This document shows, piece after piece, positions 37,655 to 61,400 of a stretch of 64,000 nt of DNA; position 1 is the stretch's first letter; each line of letters starts with the position of its first letter. Under the pieces are notes generated by a model. The model saw only the letters and a list, made by a program, of their open reading frames with translations, made no database searches and was not told the origin of the DNA. This DNA is from Parasponia andersonii (taxonomy: Eukaryota; Streptophyta; Magnoliopsida; Rosales; Cannabaceae), in NCBI GenBank assembly GCA_002914805.1, contig JXTB01000118.1:18686-82685 (forward strand), in the 5' to 3' direction. Made by a program: the position numbers and the translations under genes.

Positions 37655-38370
37655 TTATTATTCTTATTGATTTTGAGGATATTATTATCTTTTACTGGTT
37701 AAAATTATTCAAATAGTCAAATTAGGGTGTTAATTTTTAGAAATTCATAATATCAAGGCATTATTTTGTAGAGTCTAAATTTCAAGTTTAAGTTGCAGAA
37801 TATCCAAATTTCAGAGTATTTTTTTTAACAATTAACCTTATTAAAAATTAGGAAACCGTATATTTGTAATTTTTTTATACGACTGTGTACTGTCTAATTT
37901 TCCCGCGCAAAAACATTCTTATAAATAAGAACCCAGGCCTATAAGGAGTTGGATTTATACATGAGCTAGGACTTGGGTCGGGCAACACGAGCTGAGTCGA
38001 GAACATTAAAACTGAATTAGTTTTTATTATTCTTATTGATTTTGAGGATATTATTGTATTTTACTAGTGAACGTTATTCAAATAAAGAACTTAAGATATT
38101 AATTTTCAGAAATTCATAATATCGTAACAATATTTTGTAAATCTAAACTTCAGGTTTAAGTTGCAGTTGCATAACATCGTATTTTTTTTTAACAGTTGAT
38201 CCTATTAAAAATTAGGAAATCGTATATTGGTAATTTTTCAACGACCGTGTACTGTCTAATTTTCCGGAGCAAAACCAGTCTTATAAATAAGAACCCAGGC
38301 CCGTGAGGAGTTGGACTTATACATGACCTTGGGCTTGGGTCGGGCAACGAGCTGAGTCCAGAGCATTGTA
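37655..38370 (+). repeat. Tandem duplication (period about 362-369 bp) of the PheRS promoter region
   Basis: Copy 1 is about 37655-38015 and copy 2 about 38024-38370. Both share, in order, 'ttattattcttattgattt', 'aaattcataatatc', 'attaaaaattaggaaa', 'gtgtactgtctaattttcc', 'ttataaataagaacccagg' and 'gggcttgggtcgggcaac' or close variants. Copy 2 ends about 125 bp before the PheRS ATG. Both copies keep a TATA-like box (37919-37929 and 38281-38291). Copy 1 alone has TTTCCCGC, an E2F-like site at 37899-37906; copy 2 reads TTTCCGGA there. Confidence 0.85.
38281..38291 (+). promoter_or_regulatory. Likely TATA box of the PheRS gene
   Basis: TTATAAATAAG lies 204 bp upstream of the start codon at 38495, followed by a GC-richer leader. 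It is the proximal of two copies created by the tandem duplication. The transcription start is inferred at about 30 bp downstream. Confidence 0.5.
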
Positions 38371-38494
38371 CAATTCTTCTTGTTATTATTATTAGTTTCG
38401 TTATTCTTGTATCGAGTAATCCCTATCCGGCGTGTCATTTTGGGTTTTGGCGTACACACGACGCACGCACAGCCTCTGCTCTTAGCCATCTCCC

Positions 38495-49928
<11,434 letters not shown>

Positions 49929-52288
49929 GAATTTCTAGTGCATAGCACATTTGGCAGCTTCAATGATGTAAATTTCTTGGCTCTGTTTAGTAACATGTGC
50001 CGAGTGTTTACTTTTTATTCTGTCGAGTTCATTTTTGGCTTGTGGCAACTTGCGCTTCCAGGCATACAAGATGCTGTAGATATAAACAAAGATAAACATT
50101 CTTCTTTTTTCCATGTGAAAAGAAATTCTGAAAGTGATAATTTTGTCATTAAAGCAGAAGCTGAAATTGTTTCTCAACATCTTTGTTCTTTGCCACATTT
50201 ATTTTGTACCAAGTATTTCTAAGTTCCTAAGGCAGTTATATCTTTCATGATAGCCTATTAAAGTTCTTTGTACTCTTCATAATATACTGCATTCCATACG
50301 ACTTCCTTTGGCACAATGGATAGGAATATTCTAAAGAATTGGACGAGTGAATTTGCAGGATCCGAGTATCGATATTATATAATTGTTTTCTGAATTTGCA
50401 AACTGCTTATTGAAACATTATTTTGTTTTTGCAAATATTCTAAAACTTCTATGAAATATTTGTTTGGTCGATTATATGTTTTTGAAATTCAAATTTATTC
50501 TTCTTAGTTATGGATTAGGTTTATGAACATAACTCTTCAACTCTATCAAAGGAAAATGCTAAAGAGACTGGTATTTGGTACATATACTAATAAAGATGGG
50601 TCATGCACCATTAAATTTATATGTGGATTCTACACCTAGTATTAATTATAGTGTTAACCCTATAACATTGTAAAATAATTTATTAATTTTTTTTTAAAAA
50701 AATCAAGCCAAGTATGAAGGAATAATAGGGTCAGTGCTATGTTGAAGAAATCCGTTGTAGCATAAAGTAGTAAAGTATTTGGTAAATTGTAATTTTAAAG
50801 TGTTGTGTTTCGAAAAAGCTGTATTAAAGTGTTTAATAAACTGTATGACTGAATTATTGTGCAAATATAAAATGACCAAAGTAAATATCATTATACAATT
50901 ATACATATTTANACATCAATTGATAATAATGCTCCATTGGTAATAATGTTTAATCTATATGTAGTGAATTTAATATACCGGTTGAGTGGTTGGAGCTTGG
51001 ACCTGGCATTGTCCAATATAAAAAGATTACAAATTTCATAACAACAATAACAAAGGAAAAACCAAGGAAAAAATAAGGAAAAATCCATTTAGATAAAAAA
51101 ACAATAATGACAATCCAAAGCCAAGCAATGGAAGTCGAGAATAATAAAGCAAACGAGAAAGCCGATACAAAATTGCAAATAAAATTGAGTCAAAATTTTT
51201 AGCAGTGAAGGAGAACTCCATAAAAAAAAAAAGAATAACTGCAGAAGAAAATATATTGAAGTATGGTCTTTGTGAAATTTAAACCTAACTTTTGAGTTCT
51301 ATAAAATTATATATTCATATTTTAAATTTTTACAAAATTTAACTCTTTATGCACAAAATTACCAATTTGCCCTTCCTTAAATATAAAAATTGATTTGATA
51401 TATTTTTGTTGCCAAACACAACAATTGTATTATTTCATGCCCTGGTTTCCTTTTCCTTGGCTAATGGGCCTTAGACGAGAGCCCATTAAACTTCTAAACT
51501 TTGAAGTGAAAATTAGGCTTGGTATTTTTTAAAAATAAAAAATTAGAAAAAATACAATAACTTTGTTTTTTTTTTTTTTAAGATTTGAAGTGATTTTTAT
51601 TAGAAAAATATAATTTTTTTAAAAAATATTTTTAAAAAATATCATTCTCTATAATAGTAACTAATAATTGATAACCAGTTTTGATAACTAGTAACTTAAC
51701 ATGTTTATAACAGTTTTAAGAAACCAATAACTTACTTTCATTTTAAAAATGATATTTTTCTAACAATTTTTAAAAAATAATAATTTCTTAATAAAAATTG
51801 TATGCTGAATTTTTGTAATTTTTTTTTATTAGTAAAAGTTTTAGAAACATCTTTATTACTAGTCTCGTTATCGTGCCTTCTTTATTTATTTATTTTTTGA
51901 ATTAAGAATGCCGATCCCAATTTATTTACGAATATAGTTTTTTAGGGATATGTCTTTTTTTATTTTTTTAAATGAGGGATATGTCTTTTATTTGACTAGA
52001 ATTGCCATTTTTCTTTATGACTCGTACAACCTAGAAAATTGCAGGTTGTTATCCTTCACACCCACCTGCTTCACTTCACCCTCCGTGGAATAATTGAGTT
52101 AAGAAAATCACTGAAATTGAAAAATTAAACTATACTCTTAAGGGAATATATTTAAAAAAATCAAAACACAAAAAATCAAAACCATTTCGAACAAAAACAA
52201 TGAGGTCATAACAAGATTCATTGAAATCGAATGGAGTATTCGTATGTATATTAACTTTTGTGCGGTCTAAAATCTATATATTGGTCAA
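49929..52288. other. Intergenic DNA, 3' flank of PheRS to the retrotransposon
   Basis: No gene seen. The PheRS 3' UTR should occupy the first few hundred bases; the frame at 49938-50222 lies inside it and has no recognisable content. 51590-51800 holds another 'actagtaac' degenerate repeat bordered by 'gatatttttctaa' words. A single N at 50912 may mark another collapsed gap. Confidence 0.45.
50309..50369 (+). other. tRNA-Arg-like relic (pseudo-tRNA or SINE head)
   Basis: TGGCACAATGGATAGG (from 50309) matches the D-arm and A box of plant tRNA-Arg. 'ttctaa' follows at the anticodon-loop position, then 'ttgcaggatccgagtatc', where TTGCAGGTTCGAGTCCT would be expected. The anticodon and T stems no longer pair well. 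It is not a working tRNA gene. No SINE tail was identified. Confidence 0.35.
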
Positions 52289-53001
52289 TGTCAAAAAGGG
52301 AAAGTTAGCGACCAAGTAGACGTGTCAGGTCGCATGAGAATTTTCTTGATCAAAGAGCGACCTCCTCCGAATGAGTTAAGTGCGATCTCTTCCGAGTGAG
52401 TTAAGTGTGACCTCTTCCGAGTAAGTTAAGTACGACCTCTTCCGAGTGAGTTAAGTGCGACCTCCTCCGAGTAAGTTAAGTACGACCTCCTCCGAATGAG
52501 TTAAGTGCGACCATAATGAAAAGAAAACTAGATCAAGCTTCATCAAACGGGTAATCTACAAAGAAGGAGAAACAAAGTTTTTTCTTGAAGATTGACCAAT
52601 CGTTCCATTTAAGTTATTACCTAGTTATATTGTTACTCAAATTGTATTTTCTGATTACACACTTACCCGTTTTCACAATTGGGAAACATTGGGCTACCCT
52701 CACCTATATAAAGAGAGTTCAATACTGCTGTGAGGAAGGTTCATCTTTTTTAGAACTTTGAGACTTTTACTTTTACTTTCTGGACACACTCTGTACTTTC
52801 GACTCTCACTTTGAAACTTAACGAAACTCTTATAATTCTCCAGAAAATAGTGAAAAATAGTGGACGTAGGCTCATCTTTTAACCCCGACTTGGTGATATT
52901 TTAAGAACATAGAAATGATCGAAACTTAATAGTTGGGAAATGTGTGTGTTCGGTGTAGAATGTTAAAAGATTTAACATTGTTGACAAAACCTCCGTCAAC
53001 A
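52289..53001 (+). repeat. 5' LTR of the Tat element
   Basis: About 713 bp, from TGTCAAAAAGG to CCGTCAACA, directly followed by the primer-binding site. A TATA box (CTATATAAAG, about 52702) lies in the 3' half. The left edge is inferred from the TG...CA rule and could be off by some tens of bases. It contains six 25-bp tandem repeats upstream of the TATA box. Confidence 0.7.
52357..52512 (+). repeat. Six 25-bp tandem repeats in the 5' LTR
   Basis: Units begin 'gcgacctcctccga' or a variant and end 'gagttaagt', starting at 52357, 52382, 52407, 52432, 52457 and 52482, plus a partial seventh. They lie about 200 bp upstream of the LTR TATA box, where enhancer repeats sit in other plant LTRs. A promoter role is an inference. 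Confidence 0.9.
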
Positions 53002-53003
53002 TT

Positions 53004-53021
53004 TGGCGCTAGAAGGGGGGC
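53004..53021 (+). other. Primer-binding site of the Tat element
   Basis: TGGCGCTAGAAGGGGGGC starts two bases after the LTR's terminal CA. TGGCGC plus a purine-rich run is usual for plant Ty3/gypsy primer sites. The matching tRNA was not identified. Confidence 0.65.
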
Positions 53022-53061
53022 TATTCTAGCAAAAAAGTTTGTCAATTCCACTTCTTTAACA

Positions 53062-56000
53062 ATGGCAAACACCAGAAATACTACCAGAAATAAGGGAACT
53101 AGCCAAAACCAACCCCAAAGTACTGTTGCTACACAGGTAGATCCTGCTTAGGATCAGCCTGCTATGACCGTACTAGAAAATATTGTCCAGAGACAGGATC
53201 GCATGGAGGAGGCACTGGTGAACCTTCAGCAAATCACTAGTCAGATTAATGACTCTCTACGACCACTTGCTGAGGGACAGATGGTGACTCCACCACAGCA
53301 CGAACGTCCTAGAGAACGTCCTATTCAACTACTCGATAGAGGAATTCAAATCCTAGGGACAGGAAACCACGACCAGCAAAAAGCCCAGCATGAGCGTAAT
53401 GGAGATCGCACCTCCAAGGGAAAAGGCAAGGTCGCAGACTTGCCTCTAGAATCTGGTACTGAAAGTTCGAATACTGATCGTGATCGTGGACAACCTTCTC
53501 GGAGAGCAACCGTCAATCGTGATTGTCTAAACAACAAACAAAAATGTCAATCGAGGAGCGTCTTTGAAAGGATTAGTAGGGAGTCTCGACAGAATCCTGC
53601 AGACCTAAGACAACATCTAGAACAGCGACGTAGTCAGGAGCGATCCACATCGCATTATAACAACCGAAGTTGAGCTCGTCGCACTATTTCACTGGAAACC
53701 CTACAAAGGTCGCAGCAAATCCTACCTGATCAATCTGTCTTATATCGTGATAACGACCAAAGGTCACCCCTACCACTAGTAAAAGATAATGTTCTCCCTC
53801 CGAATGTCGATGTTCATAATTTGAGGATCGCATTAGATGCATTTGCTGGCTGGGATGATGAGCTCGCTGATGGGTATCGTCAATTGCCATTCAGCGAGGA
53901 GGTTCGACCTGCTGCCTTACCTACTGGATTCAAACTTCCCACCATAAACACTTTTGATGGGAAAACTGATCCACATGACCATATGGATCACTTCAGTGAC
54001 TTGATGGAACTTCATCGTGTCGATGATTTTGCAGGTTGCAGATGTTTTGCTGTAACTCTCACAGGAGCAGCAAAGAAATGGTTCCGAGAACTCAAGTCTG
54101 GTTCAATTTCGTCCTGGCAACAACTTTAGAATGTATTCTTGAGGCAATTCCAGGCTGCAAAGAATTTTACTATTCCACTGGTCAGTCTCTCTGCTATTCG
54201 ACAAGGTCTGGAGGAAACTCTATGATCTTACCTTAATCGCTTTACCTCAGAGTTGGCAAAGGCTAACAACCCACTTGAAGGAGGAGTTTTTGTTAGTAAA
54301 TTGACCTAACACTTAGGAAAATCATGCATGCATACAGATATGGAAAATACATGATCATATCATGAATGCAACGGAAAAAATAGCGGATTTAGGTTTTAAA
54401 ATTTTACATGGAAACAGTTTTCATAACCATATAACACACATGCATCATATACAGAATCATGTACAACATAAATCAAATCTAGATATAAAATCCTAGAGAT
54501 GAGATTAGGGTTTATCTCTTGCAGCGTATTTCTCTTTGATCTCCTTATTGATGGTAATCAAATCTCCAACCCTAGATCTTCTTGTCTATACTCTTGCTCT
54601 TGGTTGATGAAGCGAGTGGGCACCAAGTCGAAACCTTCGTTAGAGAACGATCAAGAACGTCTTCTTGATCCTATGGAACACTGAGATGTGAGATGAGACT
54701 GTGAGATAGTAGGAAACTTTTTCTCTCTCACTTAGCCTAGGTTGGCCGAAATCTCTCTCTCTCTCCCTGTGTCTATGCGTGTGACTCTCTTAGAGTTACT
54801 GTGTAGTTTTTTCTCTCATATATCTTATATATATGGGACCCAAAACTGTTAACCCTAGTCCAATTAGGATTGAGCTTGTTCTCCAATTTGGGCTTTGGGT
54901 GTATTTTTATAAATATGTCAAACTCATGAAACTTATTTATAAAAATACCAACTTTTGTGTAGAATCATTATTTTTACATAATTCCATGAAACTTATTTCA
55001 CAAATACCACCAATCAATTAAATAGCTTAATTGAGCTAGACAAGTGACCTAATGGATCCAAATAATCTAAGCTCCAATAATATGATAATTACATAATAAC
55101 TCTTATTATGGTATTTATATAAATATTATTAGTAAATGGGACACTCTACTAAAGGCTCAATACTGCACTCTTAGATTAAATGTCATGCCTTTTATAGAGA
55201 TTTAATCAACTAACCTTGATTAACCGATCCATCAAGCATATTTTATACCACATTTATAATCCCTATACAATGCCGTAGCTGGATAGGTGAAATTACCGTA
55301 ATACCCCTCCAACACCTATTTATCTTTAAGTTACTATCTTTCTATTAAAGAATAATGTTGTCGATAATTTTGTTCTCAATGGCCATTTAGACAAAATTAT
55401 CAACCAATTCACAAAGTGAATATACTAAGATCTTAGATTTAATTATTCCATGAATCTTGAAAAAACCTAAAGTGGCATTAATGTATAGTGTCCTTAACTA
55501 TTTGGTGCTCCCATCAATTCATAAGCCATAACCTCCAATATGCCAGAGTTCACCTCTAACTTCATAGAGGTTAGTCTTTTAACAAATCAAAAAGCTATAA
55601 CCCATGAAAGCAAGTCCAGTCAAACGTCAAGGATTAAGATTTATATGCTAAGAGCTAGTTTGTGATAATATAAGAATTGAGTTACGGCACTCGAATTCTT
55701 TATATTACCTGGTCCAGTCTAATATACATAACTTGTTTATGTTGTATTAGTGTTTCTATCAGAAGTCAGATACTTCAATGATTTGAGACACATCATTCCC
55801 GTTGAGATAGACAAACACTACAACCTATAGTAAATAAAGTATTTCATCTTTATTTACAGATTGTAAACTACTTCATTTAGACTTAGATAAAGAAACAAGT
55901 CTCCCCATAATTAATACTTAATCATGTTTGTTTCTTTATACACATATAAAGTCATGGAATCTTTTTCAGATGAATAAACTATTCAACTAAGATAGTTTAA

Positions 56001-56786
56001 TCTAGCAAATATCATAATTGCATATAAGAGAAAGTTGTTTATACTAAAAAGGGTAAAATTGGAAATCTACTTTTTAAGACAAAAATCCCAACAGTTTTAA
56101 CTCTAATGATGGCTGGGGTGCGACCAGAGACTAAACTCTGGGAAGAGTTACTTGAGCGAGAATGCAGAGCCCTTGAAGACTTCTATCAAAGAGTTGGTCG
56201 GCATCTGAGGGTGGAATCTTCACACAAGAATCTTCATAAGACGACAAAGGGGGGAGGAAAAGATGTTGCTAAAGATGCGACCATGACCAACAATAATAAT
56301 AACAAGAAGTCAAACAAAAGAAGTAATGAACAATCAACTAAGAAGCAGCCCAAACAGAAAAAGCATGAGATTCTAAGAGCTCCCATGAGGTTCAACAACT
56401 ATACTGAACTAAACGTACCTATAGATCATATCTATGCAGTCACAAACCAGCAGGACCGATATCGTCAACCGGAATCAATAAAAATGGATAGAGCGAGGAG
56501 TGATCCCAACAAGTTCTGCCGGTATCACAATGACATTAGACACGATACTAATAACTACTTTGCCTTAAAAGTTGAAATTGAAAGATTAATTAAAGAAGGG
56601 CGGCTACGGCAGTACTCTAAACAGAACAATGAAAGGCGAGAAGAAAACCGACAGCAACCTCCAGAAATTCAAGCGAGATGCGAACTATTTTTGGAAGACC
56701 ACACGTTGGTGGAGATTCGAAGAGGGCACAAGATAGATACACACGAGAAGCACGACGCAACCGTTTACCAATGTCATGCATCTTGA
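53062..56786 (+). mobile_element. gag region of the Tat element, interrupted by a solo LTR
   Basis: 53062-54291 and 56099-56786 are gag-like. The first part has a coiled, Gln-rich N-terminus (about 53164-53300), an Arg/Glu-rich linker, and a retrotransposon gag domain (about 53880-54290) with phrases such as PTINTFDGKTDPHDHM. The second part holds a basic segment and a zinc-knuckle-like RYHND...HDTNN...ALKVEIERLI stretch. The 1.8-kb solo LTR lies between them. Broken. Confidence 0.8.
54292..56093. mobile_element. Solo LTR, 1802 bp, with perfect 5-bp target duplication, nested in gag
   Basis: It begins TGTTAGTAAATTG and ends AAAATCCCAACA, so the ends are TGTTRG...CCAACA inverted repeats. GTTTT stands directly outside both ends (54287-54291 and 56094-56098). 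No internal coding domain is present, so this is a solo LTR left by LTR-LTR recombination. A TATA-like 'atatcttatatatatggg' lies at about 54820-54837. It inserted after the host Tat element. Family and orientation undetermined. Confidence 0.9.
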
Positions 56787-56799
56787 GCAGACGGAAGCT

Positions 56800-57190
56800 T
56801 CAACGGGTACCGGATATGGATATTACCTTCACAAAGCAGGATGCTAGGAAGGTCCATTACCCGCACAATGATGCGTTGGTCATAAAGATCAACTGTGGAA
56901 GCACGCAGCTATGGCGAGTATTGGTCGATAATGGAAGCGCCATCAACATCCTGTACTATGACACCTTCAAGAAGATGGGATTGAGTGAAAGAGACCTAAA
57001 GCCCACTGTCACTCCACTTTATGGATTTACTGATAACAACATAATGCCTAGGGGCATGATTGAGTTAATAGTCAACGTTGGAACTTATCCTAGGGTTTCG
57101 ACGGTAATGACCCAATTCTTAGTTGTGGATTATCCCTCTGCATTTAATGCTGTACTAGGAAGACCAACATTGGGGAACTTCGAGTAGTTA
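56800..57190 (+). mobile_element. Protease region of the Tat element
   Basis: An aspartic-protease-like segment follows gag: the active-site loop VDNGSAINIL, then a VLGRPTLGNF end typical of Ty3/gypsy proteases. Part of a broken pol region. Confidence 0.75.
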
Positions 57191-57559
57191 CTTCAATCTA
57201 TCACCTCGCTATGAAGTTCCTAACTCAACATGGAGTAGGCGAAGTGCGAGGCAACCAATATGACGCGAGGACTTGTTATAATAATTCAATAAAGCTAACA
57301 ACAAAAGATATGACACCTTGCACAATAATGGTCTAGCTACAAGGTGAAGCGTCAGGGGAAACGTCAATCGAAGACCTCGACCCTCGAGAAGTCGATGAAG
57401 AAGTCAAGACTGGACCTATAGAAGACTTGGAAGACTTACCGATTGATAGGTCTTCGAAGATACTAAAAATCGGAGCAAAGCTTCAAGAACCTATGCGAGC
57501 TTCAGTGATTGCTTTTCTGAAATCAAACTTAGATATCTTCGCATGGTAACATTCGGATA

Positions 57560-58470
57560 TGGTGGGGATTAATCTGAATATCATGTGTCATCGCCTTAAT
57601 ATAGATATAACGAAGAAGCCTGTACGGCAAAAAAGAAGAGCCATGAATCCAGAACGCTGCATCGCATTGAAAAAAGAGGTAGAGAAGCTGCTCGAAATTG
57701 GATTCATCATGGAATCTTTCTTCCCAAACTGGCTTGCAAACCCAGTTTTAGTAAAGAAACCCAACGGGAAGTGGAGAACTTGTATCGATTTCAACGACCT
57801 CAATAAAGCATGCCCGAAGGATAGTTTTCCCTTTCCGAGAATCGACCAACTTGTAGATGTGACGTCGGGACATGAACTCTTAAGCTATATGGACGCATAT
57901 TCTGGATACAATCAAATCCCTATGTACGAGCTAGATAAGGAGCATACCTCGTTCATCACTGACCGAGGATTGTACTGTTACAAGAAGATGCCCTTTTGAC
58001 TCATCAACGCAGGAGTGACTTATCAGCATCTTGTCAATATGTTGTTTGCAAAACAAATTGACAAGATAATGGAAGTATATGTTAATGACATATTGGTAAA
58101 GTCGAAGAAAGCTAAAGATCACGTCAAGCATCTTAATGAAATGTTCAAAATTCTTCGAAAATATCAGATGAGGCTAAATCCCCAGAAGTGTGCATTCGGG
58201 GTAGGATCTGGAAAGTTCCTAGGGTTCATGGTCAACCAGCGAGGAATCGAGGCTAACCCTCAGAAGATACAAGCACTAATCGATATGCAATCCCCTCGCA
58301 AACCCAAAGACGTGTAGAGCTTGGCGGGAAGAGTGGCTGCACTGAGTCGATTTGTATCCAGGTCAACTGATAAGTGCCAACCATTCTTTGAAATATTGAA
58401 GGGTTCGAAGATGTTCGAGTGGACGGAAGAATACGAGCAGGCGTTTCAAGAATTAAAAGCACACTTAGGT
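57560..58470 (+). mobile_element. Reverse transcriptase region of the Tat element
   Basis: RT landmarks in order: NPVLVKKPNGKWRTCIDFNDLNKACPKD-type fingers, SYMDAYSGYNQIPM, the catalytic-loop region near 58075, and NPQKCAFGV...KFLGFMV, followed by a connection segment (KIQALIDM and onward). Broken. Confidence 0.85.
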
Positions 58471-58479
58471 TCTCCTTGA

Positions 58480-59330
58480 CTCTTGTCGAAGCCAAACCTG
58501 TGGGAAGAGTTATACTTATACCTCGTTGTTTCCAAATATACGACAAGTGTTGCGTTAATTAGAGAAGAAAAGAAGATACAACGATCGATATATTACATAA
58601 GTAAAAGATTGCTTGATGCCGAAACAAGATATCCAGAGATGGAGAAGTTGGCATTAGCACTCATTGTCATATCCAGGAAGCTTCGACCTTATTTTCATGT
58701 GCATTCCATCAAAGTTTTCATGAATTTTCCATTAAAGCAGGTTCTGCAAAAACCTGAAGCTTCAGGACGACTATTTAAGTGGGCCGTTGAGTTAAGTCAG
58801 TTCGACATCAATTTTCAACCCCGCATTGCGATTAAAGGTTAAGCTCTAGCAGATTTCATTGCAAAGTTCACATATGATGTCAATCTTCCAACAGAAGTGA
58901 TCGAAAAATCTGCTATAGAATTATCAAGATTGTGGAAACTTTACATCGATGGATCGTCAAACGAGAATGGAGCCGGTGCAGGCTTAGTACTAATCAGTCC
59001 TGAGGGCATAATATTCATTATGCACTTCGCTTCAAATTTCCAACGTCGAATAATGAGGTAGAATATGAAGCACTGATAGCTGGGCTAAAGCTTGCACAAG
59101 AAATGAAGGCCGAAATGATTGAAGTATACAATGATTCCTAACTAGTCGTTTGTCAAGTGATCGACGATTATCAAGCAAGAGGAGAGAGAATAATGGCCTA
59201 CTTATAGGAGGTACAACGACTATTCTCGACATTTATTGCTTATAACATTCAACTTCTTCCTCGCATTAAGAATACTCGGGCAGATGCTCTAGCTAAGCTT
59301 ACCTCAACAAAAGACGCCGAATTATTAAAG
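58480..59330 (+). mobile_element. Dual RNase H region of the Tat element
   Basis: 58483-58842 matches the RT-linked RNase H (YYISKRLLDAETRYPEMEKLALAL, then FKWAVELSQFDI). From about 58930 a second RNase H begins with LYIDGSSNENGAGAGLVL, and its end lies near 59300 (ARTRADALAKL-like). A second, plant-type RNase H is diagnostic for the Tat clade. Broken. Confidence 0.8.
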
Positions 59331-59569
59331 GTGGTCCTTGTCGAATTTCTTATCGAGGTAGAGCCCCAAGTAACCATGTCGGTTGATAAAAAAACCATCG
59401 TGGATGGATCCTATAATGAAGTATATACAAAATGGCGATCTCCCCAAAAGCAAAGATGATGCAAAATGACTTCGAATAAAGGCAGCTCGATATATCATCT
59501 ATGATGGGAAGCTTTATCGAAGAAGTTTTAGCTCGCCGTTATTATTATGTGTTGATGAAGAAAAAACAC

Positions 59570-60640
59570 ACTACATTATGAGGGAAATTCACGAAGGAAT
59601 ATGTATAAACTATTCAGGGGGGCAGGCACTTGCGAACAAGGTTCTTAGACAAGGGTATTTTTGGCCAAATATGAAGAAGGATACAATGGAATTTGCTAGG
59701 AGGTGTGACAAATGTCAACGATTTGCGACTGTTCCTAGAATGCCACATGTTCCTCTAACTCCAATGACTAGTCCATGGCCATTTACAGTATAGGGAATTG
59801 ATATTATCGGAATGCTTCCATTGGCACGAGGTGGATTAAAATATGCAGTAGTCGCAGTCAATTATTTCATCAAGTGGACAGAAGCTGAAGCCTTGAGTAC
59901 CATTTCTGCAAAGAAGATAATAGATTTTGTTTACAAATCTATAATCTTCCGTTATGGTATACCACATACTATAATTTCTGATAATGGGAAACAATTTGAC
60001 TGCGATGAGTTCCGTAATTTCCGCGACAACTTAGACATCAAGAAGAGCTTCTCTACTGTTGTTCACCCACAAGCCAATGGACAGGTCGAGGCCATAAATA
60101 AGATACTTAAATAGAACCTAAAGACAAAGATGGAAGAGCACAAAGGAGCTTGGCCAGATATGCTCCTTGAAGTATTATGAGCTTATCGCACCACTCAACG
60201 AACCACTACTGGAGAGAGCCCGTTCTCTTTAGCTTATGGATACAAAGCAATAGTGCCAGTAGAAATTGGAGCGAGCTCTCTACGATGATTTACCTATGAA
60301 CAAGATCAGAACAATGTACTAATGAGGATTGAGCTCGATCATTTAAAAGAAAGGCACGAGCAGTCTCAGCTTCGGATCGCATCATATCAACAGCGCACTG
60401 CTCGATATTATAACTCTAAATTTAGAAGCAGGGGATTTGAAGTTGGTGATCTTGTTATTCGACAAGTCCTACCTAATTATAAAGAGCTCAGTGCTGGTGT
60501 ATTTGGACCCACTTGGGAGGGACCATATGTTATTGATGCCGTTATTCGACCTGGGACATATAAGTTAGCTTGCACTGGTGGACAAAAGATCGAGCATGCT
60601 TGGAATGTAGAACAACTTCGTCGCTATTATCAGTAAAGCT
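59570..60640 (+). mobile_element. Integrase region of the Tat element
   Basis: The zinc-binding HHCC end is at about 59580-59730 (REIHEGICINY...CDKCQRF). The catalytic core is at about 59810-60120 (KWTEAEAL, IISDNGKQF, HPQANGQVEA). A C-terminal segment is at about 60320-60636 (GDLVIRQV...GPTWEGPYVI). Broken. Confidence 0.85.
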
Positions 60641-61400
60641 TCATGTATATCTTCATGTATTTTCAACAACCTGGGGGGCATCTTGTATTCGTCATACGCT
60701 ATTCGTCATTCATCGCATTCATCAATAAAGATGTCTTCTTGTTATTCATCATTCGTCGTCATTCATCAATAAAGATGTCTTTTCTTCGATTATTCAATTT
60801 TATTTGGTTCATCTTTTATAAGTTTTATGGCAGTCTTCGAACATCATAAAACTCAGGGGGCAGTGGGATTAGAATGTTATCTTTTACTTACTTCCTAAGG
60901 GACTATGCAAACGTCCATTTAGAGGGGTTCGAATTTTAGATCACCGAATTACTAAAATTTCTTAAAATCTTAGGATTTTCTCCTCGCTTCATGCCATAGC
61001 ATATCGTATTACGCAATTTCTCTCATCGGACAATAAAGTAACTAAGCAAACGTTCATTGTTCGATGTGATATATTGCTTTATTATATTTTGCCATGGAAC
61101 TTTTGAAAAATAGTATTAAGTTTGTATCACTCATACTTGCTATTTTCTTAAGCAACCTAACCTATCCTAACACTTAAAACCCGTTTTAAGTTAGTTGGAT
61201 TCGAATCTCAATAACGTACTGATCAGTCACCTAGTGATTGATTACTTGGTTAAATTATTCATCTTTATATTACAATACATCGTTTTATTTGTTTTTTACA
61301 GGAATAAACATCTGACAAGAAAATATTCATTGATAAAAGCTCGCACATGTATGCAAGCAAAGTATTACAAAAAAAAAAAAGATCATCCAACATTGTTCTG
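60641..61400 (+). other. Non-coding spacer between integrase and antisense region
   Basis: Contains two direct copies of 'tcatcaataaagatgtct' (about 60719-60736 and 60764-60781) and purine-rich tracts ('cctggggggcatc', 'actcagggggcagtggg' at about 60851) that resemble polypurine tracts. No gene. Confidence 0.5.

Noticed and set aside
50965-51010. 'ggttgagtggttggagcttg', tRNA- or SINE-like
   Set aside because: An A-box-like word only; no B box follows within 30-60 bp and no repeat ends were found.
52261-52288. TG at 52261 as the LTR start
   Set aside because: TGTCAAAA at 52289 pairs better with the TCAACA end. Without the 3' LTR this stays an inference.
60850-60900. 3' LTR starting just after the 'cagggggcagtggg' tract
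   Set aside because: The following sequence shows no copy of the 25-bp repeats, TATA region or end of the 5' LTR, and the antisense accessory region still follows.
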